Assembly (NCBI GenBank): GCA_030041545.1
Contig: JASHNQ010000073.1
Location: 1-42,914, forward strand
Source of the DNA: a candidate division FCPU426 bacterium
GTDB taxonomy: Bacteria; Oederibacteriota; Muellerivitia; Muellerivitales; Muellerivitaceae
Direction of reading: 5' to 3'
Length of the DNA: 42,914 nt
Under the pieces are notes generated by a model, which saw only the letters and a program-made list of their open reading frames with translations, was not told the origin of the DNA and did not search any database. The translations under genes and the position numbers were made by a program. Below are positions 7,972 to 15,412 of the stretch, piece by piece. How positions within the stretch are numbered: position 1 is the stretch's first letter; the number at the start of each line of letters is the position of its first letter.

Positions 7972-10038
7972 ATGGGATCCGACTTTTCCGCCCGCCTTGA
8001 AAAAGCCCTTTATCCGCTGATTTTCCTGGCCGCTTTCGGTTTCTTCCTCCTGGGACTCGACCCCAGCTTTTACGCGGACGACAGCCCGGAAACCATCACG
8101 GCCGAGGCGCTTTTAGGCATTCCCCACCCGCCGGGGTACCCCCTCCATACCCTTTTGGGCCATCTTTTTTCGCTCCTGCCCTTGGGGCCGGCTTCCTTGC
8201 GGGTCAACCTGTTCTCGGCGGTGCTGGCCGCTTCGGTTTGCGCCCTTTTATACGGGTTCCTTAAAAACGCATTCCAAATTCCAACCGGACTCTCGGCCGC
8301 TTTTGCCCTGTTGTGGGCCGTGGGCGCTACCACCTATCCGTCGGCCTTGAGCGCCAAAACCGGCATCTACCATTTCACGACCCTCCTGCTGGTTGCCATC
8401 TTGTGGGCCTTGTGGAAAAAACGCCTGGAATTGGCCGCATTCCTCCTAGGGCTTTCTTTCGCCCACCATTGGATGACCATGGTGACCTTTTTACCTGGGC
8501 TTGGAATCCTGGTTTACGGCCAATGGAAGGGAGAAGGAATAGGCAAAAAACGGGTTTACCAAGGCTTTTCATTCTTCTTGGCCGGACTTTCGGTTTACCT
8601 TTTTTTGCCGATCAGGGCCCTCCAAAACCCCTGGCTGAATTGGGGTAATCCCTCCACCTGGTACAACTTTGTTTTTGATTTCTTTCGCACTCAGTACCTC
8701 CATGCGGGGTCGGGAAGCGGGCTGGATACGCGCTTGAAACAAGGCTGGGTTTACCTCCAAGGAGCCTTCCTGGAGTTTGGGGGGCTTTGGCTGGCGGCCC
8801 TTTGGGGCATCCGGAAGGCCTACAGCGAGGATAAAACCAGGGCTTTGGGGTTGGCCGCCTTATGGTTGGGATTGGTAGCCAGCGTGGTTTTTTACCTGGG
8901 CGTTTCCGACGACCAGCTTTACTTGGTCCACAACTTTGTCTTGCCTTCCCAGGTTTTCACCCTTTTGTTCTCGGCATGGGGTTTGAAAATCACCCTGGCG
9001 AAGAGGGAAGGGGACTGGCGTGGAAAGGCCGAAAAGGTTTTGATCGGGGTCCTGGTGGCGGTGCTGGCGGGCCTGGGAGCCTTGCGGCTTTCCCGCGACC
9101 GGCAGGCGGATTACACCTACGACTACGATTACGCGCTCAACGGCTTTAAGTCCCTCCCCGCCAATGCCCTCTATTTTTGCAAGGGGGACTCCATCGTGTT
9201 CCCCTGCTGGTATTTCCAATGGGTGGAGCAAAAACGCGCGGATGTCTCCGTCATCGGCGTGGACGGCCTGCCCATGGAATGGGTCCGGAAAAACCTGGCC
9301 GGGTTCCATCCCGGGCTGAAGGTGCCGCGGACCTCCAGGCCCGTGGGGTTGGAGTCCATCCCTCCCATGGCCCAGTGGATCGTGGCGCAAAACCCTTACC
9401 GGGAGCTTTATTTCAGCTTTGACGAATTGGACGCCGGCTTCCTTGCGGGCGTGAAGATGGCGCCCTATGGATTGACCGAAAAGGGGTATGGCGCGGGCCA
9501 GGAGGCGCCATGGGATGAAGGGAAGGCGGAGGGGATTTGGCAAACCTTGCGGCTGCGGCACTTGAATGACCCGGTTTTTCCCGTGGATGAAAGGACCCAA
9601 GACCTGCTGGTGCACGATTACGCCGTTTTCCGCAACGCCCTGGGCCTTTGCGAGGAGGATTTGGGGGACGAGGCCAAAGCCAAGGTCACTCCCCGCTCCG
9701 CGGCACAGGACCTTTTAAGGGAGGAACAGGATTATCAAAAGTCCTTCGAGAATTACCAATGGGCCGTGACCTGCGACCCCCACGACGCGCTTTTTGAGTT
9801 CAACCTGGGGAACGCCTGTTTCAACTTGGGGCGCCCCTCCGACGCCATGGCCTGTTTTGACAAGGCCACGCGGCTCAACCCGCGTTATACGGAAGCTTAT
9901 TTCAATGAGGCGGTGATTGCCCTGCAGTCGAGGGATTTCGCCAAGGCGCGGGAGCTTTTCGGGAAGGTATTGGAGTTGGACCCCACCCACGCCGAAGCCC
10001 GGCGGGGGTTGGATTACCTGACCCAACTGGGCCACTGA
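7972..10038 (+). CDS. DUF2723-type membrane protein with C-terminal TPRs
   Basis: This 688-residue protein has about ten membrane helices in its first 370 residues and a soluble C-terminal half. The N-terminal pattern DPSFYADDSPE followed by HPPGYPLHTLLGHLFSLLP is typical of DUF2723, a family related to GT-C protein O-mannosyltransferases that use lipid-linked sugars on the outer face of the membrane. The acidic DD pair in the first periplasmic loop is the likely catalytic site. The last 90 residues hold two TPRs (FNLGNACFNLGRPSDAMACF and its neighbour), probably for partner binding. ATG 7972 has no obvious ribosome site; no better start is visible. The glycan or protein acceptor is unknown. 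Confidence 0.8.
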   Translation: MGSDFSARLEKALYPLIFLAAFGFFLLGLDPSFYADDSPETITAEALLGIPHPPGYPLHTLLGHLFSLLPLGPASLRVNLFSAVLAASVCALLYGFLKNAFQIPTGLSAAFALLWAVGATTYPSALSAKTGIYHFTTLLLVAILWALWKKRLELAAFLLGLSFAHHWMTMVTFLPGLGILVYGQWKGEGIGKKRVYQGFSFFLAGLSVYLFLPIRALQNPWLNWGNPSTWYNFVFDFFRTQYLHAGSGSGLDTRLKQGWVYLQGAFLEFGGLWLAALWGIRKAYSEDKTRALGLAALWLGLVASVVFYLGVSDDQLYLVHNFVLPSQVFTLLFSAWGLKITLAKREGDWRGKAEKVLIGVLVAVLAGLGALRLSRDRQADYTYDYDYALNGFKSLPANALYFCKGDSIVFPCWYFQWVEQKRADVSVIGVDGLPMEWVRKNLAGFHPGLKVPRTSRPVGLESIPPMAQWIVAQNPYRELYFSFDELDAGFLAGVKMAPYGLTEKGYGAGQEAPWDEGKAEGIWQTLRLRHLNDPVFPVDERTQDLLVHDYAVFRNALGLCEEDLGDEAKAKVTPRSAAQDLLREEQDYQKSFENYQWAVTCDPHDALFEFNLGNACFNLGRPSDAMACFDKATRLNPRYTEAYFNEAVIALQSRDFAKARELFGKVLELDPTHAEARRGLDYLTQLGH

Positions 10039-10054
10039 TACAAACGCAAATTTT

Positions 10055-10175
10055 GCCACAGATGAACGGGATAAATGGGATAAAACCAAGGAAACAACCG
10101 ATTACTTTTCCATCGCAAGTTTTAACTTTTTTCGTTTAGCCTTAATCCGTTACATTCATCCCATTCATCTGTGGC
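10055..10175. repeat. Inverted repeat with GCCACAGATGAA ends
   Basis: Arms at 10055-10085 (beginning GCCACAGATGAACGGGAT) and 10145-10175 (ending ATTCATCTGTGGC) are imperfect inverted copies about 30 bases long around a 59-base centre. The CCACAGATGAA motif resembles intergenic repeats that recur in many environmental bacterial genomes. It fills most of the gap between the DUF2723 and glycosidase-like genes and has no coding content. Confidence 0.7.
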
Positions 10176-10270
10176 TAAATAGGTTTTGCTTTGTCTGAAA
10201 GTCTTTGTCTTTTGGTTCTAAATCAAAGAAGATGTTTCCGTTTCTTATAAATCCAAGTTAAAAGGGTTTT

Positions 10271-12163
10271 ATGAAGGAATCCTACTTCCCGACCGGCAAC
10301 GAATACGTTGCCCTGCCGACCCTCCGCGCCCGGGACGGCGCGGTGGAGCAGGTGAACGTGCTCCACATGGGGGTCAACGGCCTCCTAGCCTTCTCCGGCG
10401 GCTCCACACCCTTTTTAACGCCCCGCGTGATGGTGAACGACCATGAATTCCTGTTGGAAGGCCACCTGTCCTGGGAAAGGGAGGCGGACTGGCTTCCCAA
10501 GTTCCAAGTGAGGGAAGAGCCCCTGGAACTGGAAGGCGTTTATTTTTGCCCGCCGGGGGAGAGGGGTTTCGTGCTTTCCCTCAGGGCCACCAACGTTTCC
10601 CTGGAGCAGCTTTATTGTGGCTTCGCGGTGGAATTGTCCTGGGCCAGCCTCCTGCACAGCATCAACGTGACCAAACCCCTGCAGGGCGACCGGGCCTTGG
10701 TAGCCAAGACCTGGGAAGATATGCCCGCCCTGGAATTCCGCTGCCCGGCACCTCTTCTTTCCATAGCGCCCTATCCGCCGGACAAAAGCAGCCGTTTCTT
10801 TTTTCGCAAAGGGCTCCAAGCCTTGAATCCCACGGGCCGGGAAACCTTGATGGATTCCAACGAGAACCTGCTGCTGCACTGGCTGCAATCCAAGGATTTG
10901 AAACCCGGCGAGACCTGGCAGGCTCATTTTTATTTTGGGCTGGGGCTGGATGAGATCGGGGCCTTTGCCACGGCCCGGGAATTCCAACGGACCGGCGGCC
11001 GCAAACTGCGCCAGGAAACCGTGAAATGGCTGGAAGCTAAACGGCGGGTCACCACTACCAAGGACCCTCGTTTGGACTCCCTGATGAACGTGAACGCCTT
11101 CTTCAACCGCTTTTACGCCACGGGCGTGACCATTGATACCGAGGAAACGGTCTGCCTGACTTCCCGAAGCCCCCGCTATTACGTGAGCGGCGCTTACTGG
11201 GACCGGGACACCCTTCTTTGGTCCTTCCCCTCGGTTTTAGCCCTGGATCCGCCATGGGCCCAGAAAATCCTGGGCTACGCTTTCACCCGCCAAGCGGCCA
11301 ATTTCGGAGTACATAGCCGCTATCTATCGGGGACGGTCCTGGAACCCGGCTTTGAATTGGACGAATTTTGCGCGCCGATCATCGCCCTGCGGTCCTACCT
11401 GGAAACCACCAAGGATATGGTTTTTTTGAGCCGGCCGGGCGTGCGGGAAAGCTTGGACCGGTTTGAAAGGGAATTACCCAAGAAAAAGCACCCGAAGAAG
11501 GACCTTTACCAGACCTGGCTCCTGCCCTCCGACGATCCCTGGCCTCAGCGTTATGTCACTTATGACAATGTGCTGGTTTGGCGGGCCCTAATGGACTTGG
11601 CCCAGATTTACCGAATGGAAAAGAACAAACTCCTAGCCCCTAAAATCGCCAAGCTCCAGCGGCAGGCCAACCTCGTCAAGGCCGCCATCATTCGCTATTG
11701 CGTTGCCAAGGGTCCCAAAGGACGCATGTTTGTTTGGTCCGTGGACCTGGATAAGAAGGGCGAGCACATGCTTTACGACGAGCCACCTGGGAGCCTGCTT
11801 TTATTGCCCCGCTATGGGTTCTGCAAGATTTCCTACCCCCTTTGGAAAAGGACAAGGGATTGGATTTATTCGCCCGAATACCGTTATTCCTTTACGGGTA
11901 AGCCTTATGAGGAGGTTGGCTGCGGCCACGCCCCCCATCCCTGGGTCTTGGCATCGGTGAACAGCCTTTTGGCGGGCCAGAAGGAGCGGGCTTTGAAATT
12001 CCTCAAGACCGCCCCCATGGACAACGGCATCGCCTGCGAGTCGGTGGACGAGAACACGGGCGAGGCCGCCACCGGCGAGGCTTTCGCCACCTGCGCAGGA
12101 TTCTTGGCGTACGGCTTATGGCACGTGCTGGGGAAGAAACCGAAGGTTAAAAAACGGCGGTAA
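10271..12163 (+). CDS. Six-hairpin (alpha/alpha)6 glycosidase-like protein
   Basis: This 630-residue protein has a beta-rich N-terminal part (to about residue 240) and a C-terminal part resembling the (alpha/alpha)6 barrel of amylo-1,6-glucosidases and of GH63, GH15 and GH125 enzymes. Supporting motifs are YYVSGAYWDRDTLLWSFPSV near residue 310, GCGHAPHPWVLASVNSLL near 555 and DENTGEAATGEAFATCAGFL near 595; acidic residues in the first and last are candidate catalytic groups. There is no signal peptide, so it is probably cytoplasmic. It could act on glucan branch points or oligosaccharides, complementing the GH57 enzyme, but the exact family and substrate cannot be fixed by eye. An AAAGGG site precedes ATG 10271. 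Confidence 0.65.
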   Translation: MKESYFPTGNEYVALPTLRARDGAVEQVNVLHMGVNGLLAFSGGSTPFLTPRVMVNDHEFLLEGHLSWEREADWLPKFQVREEPLELEGVYFCPPGERGFVLSLRATNVSLEQLYCGFAVELSWASLLHSINVTKPLQGDRALVAKTWEDMPALEFRCPAPLLSIAPYPPDKSSRFFFRKGLQALNPTGRETLMDSNENLLLHWLQSKDLKPGETWQAHFYFGLGLDEIGAFATAREFQRTGGRKLRQETVKWLEAKRRVTTTKDPRLDSLMNVNAFFNRFYATGVTIDTEETVCLTSRSPRYYVSGAYWDRDTLLWSFPSVLALDPPWAQKILGYAFTRQAANFGVHSRYLSGTVLEPGFELDEFCAPIIALRSYLETTKDMVFLSRPGVRESLDRFERELPKKKHPKKDLYQTWLLPSDDPWPQRYVTYDNVLVWRALMDLAQIYRMEKNKLLAPKIAKLQRQANLVKAAIIRYCVAKGPKGRMFVWSVDLDKKGEHMLYDEPPGSLLLLPRYGFCKISYPLWKRTRDWIYSPEYRYSFTGKPYEEVGCGHAPHPWVLASVNSLLAGQKERALKFLKTAPMDNGIACESVDENTGEAATGEAFATCAGFLAYGLWHVLGKKPKVKKRR

Positions 12164-12224
12164 CAACGGTTCGAGTCCAACCCGGGGAGTCGTTTTTAAC
12201 AGTGAAAATGGATAAAACAAGGAT

Positions 12225-12443
12225 ATGAAATTCTTCATTGGTACAATTTTAATCTTATTGGGAATTTTTTTAATTACCTATGGTGACAAAAAAATGAATG
12301 TGAACGAGAAAAATGGAATTTTTAAGACGGTTTCGTCATTGAACCGTGTCCGCCCGCTATGGAATCGGTTTAATCCTGGAAGAGAAAAGTGGTTAGTCGG
12401 TTTAGGTTTAATTGGAATGGGTATAACAATAATGGTTCATTGA
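12225..12443 (+). CDS. Small two-helix membrane protein, AT-rich gene
   Basis: A 72-residue frame with a first hydrophobic helix (FFIGTILILLGIFLITYG) and a second near the C-terminus (WLVGLGLIGMGITIMV), joined by a basic loop. An ACAAGGA site lies just before the ATG. Base composition is much more AT-rich than the surroundings, as is that of the next gene, which suggests recent acquisition of both. No family is recognised and no function is proposed. It could be a chance frame, but the clear ribosome site and two well-formed helices favour a real gene. Confidence 0.5.
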   Translation: MKFFIGTILILLGIFLITYGDKKMNVNEKNGIFKTVSSLNRVRPLWNRFNPGREKWLVGLGLIGMGITIMVH

Positions 12444-12516
12444 CAGTAATATCGTTGAATAACCTCGAATTTAATGTTTCGCAAATCGTACGGTTCGGGG
12501 ACCTATTGGGTGTGCA

Positions 12517-13011
12517 ATGATTTCAATAGATGCAATTAATTTTTATGACAAATTGAGCAACTTAGGAATTGAAGTTTGGATTGATGGCGGATGGGGTGTT
12601 GATGCGCTTCTCGGAAAGCAGACGCGCTCTCACAGGGATTTAGATATCGCCATACAACAAAAAGACGTGGCTCCACTTCAAGAGATGCTGAGGGTACAAG
12701 GATACCGGGAGATCAAGCGGGACAGCCCGTGGAACTTCGTTTTAGGCGATGGGCAGGGACATGAGATAGACGTGCATGCATTTGTTTTTGACGATCGTGG
12801 AGAGGTTGTCCAAGGAACCCTGTACCCGAAAGATTCACTCGCGGGAAGCGGGACGATCAATGGCCGCGTTGTAAAGTGCGTTTCGCCGGAATATATGGTC
12901 AAGTTCCATACCGGTTATAAACTCAGAGATACGGATTTTAAAGACGTAGCGGCCTTATGCGAGCGTTTTGGGATCGATTATCCAGCCGAATATCAACATT
13001 TGAAAAAGTAA
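12517..13011 (+). CDS. Nucleotidyltransferase of the aminoglycoside/lincosamide-modifying type
   Basis: The 164-residue protein has the hallmarks of small antibiotic nucleotidyltransferases such as ANT(2'')- and Lnu-like enzymes: DGGWGVDALLG at residues 23-33, HRDLDIAI with the metal-binding Asp41 and Asp43, and a third acidic residue Asp85 in GHEIDVHAF. These enzymes transfer AMP from ATP to a drug hydroxyl in the cytoplasm. The body is close to full length for the family. The gene is AT-richer than its neighbours, has no strong ribosome site, and is followed by an inverted-repeat element, all consistent with horizontal arrival. Many chromosomal homologues do not confer resistance, so the actual substrate is open. 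Confidence 0.75.
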   Translation: MISIDAINFYDKLSNLGIEVWIDGGWGVDALLGKQTRSHRDLDIAIQQKDVAPLQEMLRVQGYREIKRDSPWNFVLGDGQGHEIDVHAFVFDDRGEVVQGTLYPKDSLAGSGTINGRVVKCVSPEYMVKFHTGYKLRDTDFKDVAALCERFGIDYPAEYQHLKK

Positions 13012-13045
13012 TTAATAACTCGACTTTGGAAAATATTTGTTGACC

Positions 13046-13168
13046 GTCGTTGCGAGGAGCTCCGCCGTTCTTTTGGAGCGACGTGGCAACCAACGTAATC
13101 CAAAAACGGCTGGTTTTTTGAATGTTTGGATCGCCACGTCGGCCTTAAACATGGCCTCCTCGCGACGC
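13046..13168. repeat. Inverted repeat with CGTCG..GCGAGGAG ends
   Basis: The segment begins CGTCGTTGCGAGGAG and ends CTCCTCGCGACG, with inner pairs CGACGTGGC (about 13079-13087) and GCCACGTCG (about 13133-13141). The arrangement resembles GCGAGGAG-type intergenic repeats common in uncultured bacteria. It occupies most of the gap between the nucleotidyltransferase and the secreted-protein gene. Confidence 0.7.
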
Positions 13169-13232
13169 CACATAGGTTTTAAGCCTTTTTGCTAAAGTGG
13201 AGTAATAGAATAAAAATCGTGGGTGACGGGGC

Positions 13233-13907
13233 ATGAATTTGAAAAGACACTGGCTTATTTTCCTTTTGAACGTTACTTTTGTTGGAAGTTTGCATGCCGA
13301 TGCGTCCTCTTTAAATTCCCCTGGAAACATCTTTATCCGGCAAAGGGCGGCGAGTCTCGAACTTTATAAGAAAGCCTTCTTAGGCCAAAAAGAAAAACTC
13401 AAGGCTAATGGTATTGAAGCCTATAGCCTCCACCGTGACCTGAAAGACCCTTACGCTTTCATCCTGACCCTCAAGTGTTCTGACCTGCAAAAGGGAGTTT
13501 CCTTCGTCCGCTCACCCGAATACATGGTCGCTATGGATAAGGCTTGGGCCAAGATCCCCATGATTTGGTATGGGTTGGACACGGACGAACGGAAATACAC
13601 CAACCAACCCAAGATGACCGGCGGCATTGTGATCGCCATCAACCAAGTCCGGGATTACGCCTTTTGGCTGAAATGCTTCAAATCCGAAAGCCATAACCAT
13701 CCCGGCCGGAAATACAAAAACAGCGATTACAGCATCCACCACCTGCCGGGGAGTCCCGAAGTGGCCATCGTGGTGCACGAGGCATCGGACGTGTCAAAAG
13801 CGCCTCCTTTCATGATCTCCGACCCGTTGAACGGTGAAATGGAAGCCACGGGTGTGATAGGCTTGGAAATCTGGTACGGAATCAACATCGAGGAAGGAAC
13901 TTTCTAA
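13233..13907 (+). CDS. Secreted protein with two ferredoxin-like (ABM-type) domains
   Basis: This 224-residue protein starts with a signal peptide (basic NLKRHW, hydrophobic LIFLLNVTFVGSL, then ADA as a likely cleavage point). The mature part seems to hold two similar halves of roughly 90 residues, each with a helix followed by strands and a hydrophobic strand (AFILTLKCSD; VAIVVHEASD), then a helix (VRSPEYMVAMDKAW; MISDPLNGEMEA), as in the dimeric alpha/beta-barrel fold of monooxygenase-like and stress-response proteins. Function is unknown; such folds bind small hydrophobic ligands or haem-like compounds. Evidence for the fold is pattern-based only. The next gene follows after about 57 bases, so cotranscription is possible. 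Confidence 0.5.
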   Translation: MNLKRHWLIFLLNVTFVGSLHADASSLNSPGNIFIRQRAASLELYKKAFLGQKEKLKANGIEAYSLHRDLKDPYAFILTLKCSDLQKGVSFVRSPEYMVAMDKAWAKIPMIWYGLDTDERKYTNQPKMTGGIVIAINQVRDYAFWLKCFKSESHNHPGRKYKNSDYSIHHLPGSPEVAIVVHEASDVSKAPPFMISDPLNGEMEATGVIGLEIWYGINIEEGTF

Positions 13908-13964
13908 GACTTTTTCACCGCGAAGGCGCGAAGAACGCCAAGTAAATCAAAAGTGAGGGAAACA

Positions 13965-14747
13965 ATGCTAAACACCCAAAACAGCCCTGAAACATTAACA
14001 AAGACCCTTACAGAACCAGCCTATTCAAAGTGGGACGCAGAGAAGCTCATGCAGTTTAGCGCCAACGAATACATGCAAAAGCTCTACCACCGGGCCAAGA
14101 ACATTGGGGATGACCTTTACGACGATAGGGGCTATGAGTTCATCACCTTGGAACCGGAGGCCTACAAGGAAGCCTTGGTCCAATACATGCGGCGGCGGGC
14201 CTGGTCGGAATGGTATTTCGGAACCGTGGCCCAGGCCAGGGAGATCACCCTTTTGGCCGAGGATCAGGTGAATTTGAAACTAAGGCTTGCCCGGCAGATC
14301 CAGGATGAGATGCGGCATTACGACGTTTTCGCCCAACAGTTACGCCGCTACAACGCTGAACCAAAGATTTCAGAATTCGTCCTTCCACCCATCCTCATCC
14401 AGATGCAGAAGGTCCAGGTGGAGGCCGAAACGGCCTCGGAAATCGCGGCCGCCAACCAGTTCGCGGGGGAAATCGTGCTTTCCTCCATGACGGACTTGGA
14501 AACCAGCATCTTCAAGCGTTTGTTCGATAAGGAACTGATGGATGCTATTTACGACATTGAGAGGGACGAACCGCCCCACATCGCCAACGGGAGGGATTTG
14601 ATCCTGCTGGCTTGCGAAACCTACGAGCAAAGGCACCGGCTGGCCGTGGCCCAGGAGAAGTATCTCGGGTACATGATGCAATTGCATGTGACGGAGATCA
14701 TCAAGCTGGGCTGCCGCCGGGTGAAGCCACTGCCGGTCTTTGAATAA
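13965..14747 (+). CDS. Ferritin-like diiron protein
   Basis: An all-helical protein of 260 residues with the four-helix ligand pattern of ferritin-like diiron enzymes: a glutamate in the first core helix (Glu82 or Glu93), Glu115-x-x-His118 in DEMRHYDVF, Glu169 in AGEIVLSS and Glu202-x-x-His205 in DEPPHIANG. Related proteins are oxidases, oxygenases or aldehyde decarbonylases. ATG 13965 is preferred because GAGGGA lies directly before it; an in-frame GTG twelve bases earlier is the alternative. The gene converges on a second, unrelated diiron-type gene and their 3' ends overlap by 47 bases. The substrate is unknown; no ferritin-type iron storage motif is evident. Confidence 0.7.
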   Translation: MLNTQNSPETLTKTLTEPAYSKWDAEKLMQFSANEYMQKLYHRAKNIGDDLYDDRGYEFITLEPEAYKEALVQYMRRRAWSEWYFGTVAQAREITLLAEDQVNLKLRLARQIQDEMRHYDVFAQQLRRYNAEPKISEFVLPPILIQMQKVQVEAETASEIAAANQFAGEIVLSSMTDLETSIFKRLFDKELMDAIYDIERDEPPHIANGRDLILLACETYEQRHRLAVAQEKYLGYMMQLHVTEIIKLGCRRVKPLPVFE

Positions 14748-15393
14748 GGTATTCCGTCAGGCTTTCGAAGTAAGCCCCCCAGGCCGATAACCCGAATTTA
14801 AAACCCTCCACCACTTCCTCGAATCCGCCCTCTTGCCGCGCGATGAGTGCCGTGATTTCCTCAACGTGTTCGGTTTCCAAGTCCAGGTGTTGGGTGAAAT
14901 ATTCCTGGTCCGCATCGGGGAAATGGTTCTTGAGAATGGGGTAGATGCGGCCCAAGGCGGGTTGGGCCAGGAATTCCCCGGCGGCCAGGGCACCCAAAAC
15001 CGCGCCGGTGTTGGCGGTTTGAAGGTACTCCGACAAGCTGTCGCGCCATTCAGAGGCAAAGCCGTTTTCCGTGATGGACGAAAGGTTGATCCCCGCAGTG
15101 GCAAGAAATTTCCGGTAAATGGCGTAATGGGTGCGTTGGACATCGCCTTCCCCGCATTCCTGGTACAGGTTGACGGCCAATACCATGCGGGACTCCTCAT
15201 CCTTCATGCGTGAGGCTCCGGCGGCGATTAAGGAAGGAAAACTCTTCACCAAGGCGTCGAAAGAACCCAAAAAGCGTTTAGAAATTCCGGCATCCACGTT
15301 GCCGGATTTCCAGAATTTAAAAAAGGGCGATTGGTCCACGAACTCATCGATCAAACGGTTCAAGGTGTTTTTGATTTCTTCTTTGGCGGCCAT
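14701..15393 (-). CDS. Heme-oxygenase-like diiron oxidase (CADD/PqqC-like)
   Basis: The 230-residue helical protein fits the heme-oxygenase-like diiron family that includes chlamydial CADD and UndA. Candidate metal ligands are Glu79 or Glu82 and His89 in YQECGEGDVQRTHYAIY, Glu140 in AAGEFLAQP, and His169, Glu173 and His176 in QHLDLETEHVEEI; the H-x3-E/D-x2-H spacing matches CADD. Known members use oxygen for N-oxygenation, C-C cleavage or p-aminobenzoate formation. The tail (PAVASPGGSPA) runs over the end of the convergent ferritin-like gene. The start is 19 bases from the divergent GT-C-like gene, so both promoters must overlap coding DNA. The actual substrate is not known. Confidence 0.7.
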   Translation of the reverse strand: MAAKEEIKNTLNRLIDEFVDQSPFFKFWKSGNVDAGISKRFLGSFDALVKSFPSLIAAGASRMKDEESRMVLAVNLYQECGEGDVQRTHYAIYRKFLATAGINLSSITENGFASEWRDSLSEYLQTANTGAVLGALAAGEFLAQPALGRIYPILKNHFPDADQEYFTQHLDLETEHVEEITALIARQEGGFEEVVEGFKFGLSAWGAYFESLTEYLIQRPAVASPGGSPA

Positions 15394-15412
15394 TTAAACC
15401 ATCCTTCTTAGG

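Noticed and set aside
7676-8020. 114-codon frame spanning the end of Enzyme I and the terminator region
   Set aside because: It runs through the terminator-like hairpins and the palindrome and overlaps both neighbours; no domain or ribosome site supports it.
12166-12195. Possible tRNA 3' fragment (GGTTCGAGTCC) at the islet's left side, hinting at an attachment site
   Set aside because: The five bases on either side of the loop do not pair as a T-stem, no tRNA body lies upstream, and no matching copy is seen on the right side.
13909-13940. Single CACCGCGAAGGCGCGAAG arm resembling the CACGAAG repeat type
   Set aside because: No inverted partner arm was found nearby, so it was not called as an element; it could be a decayed copy.
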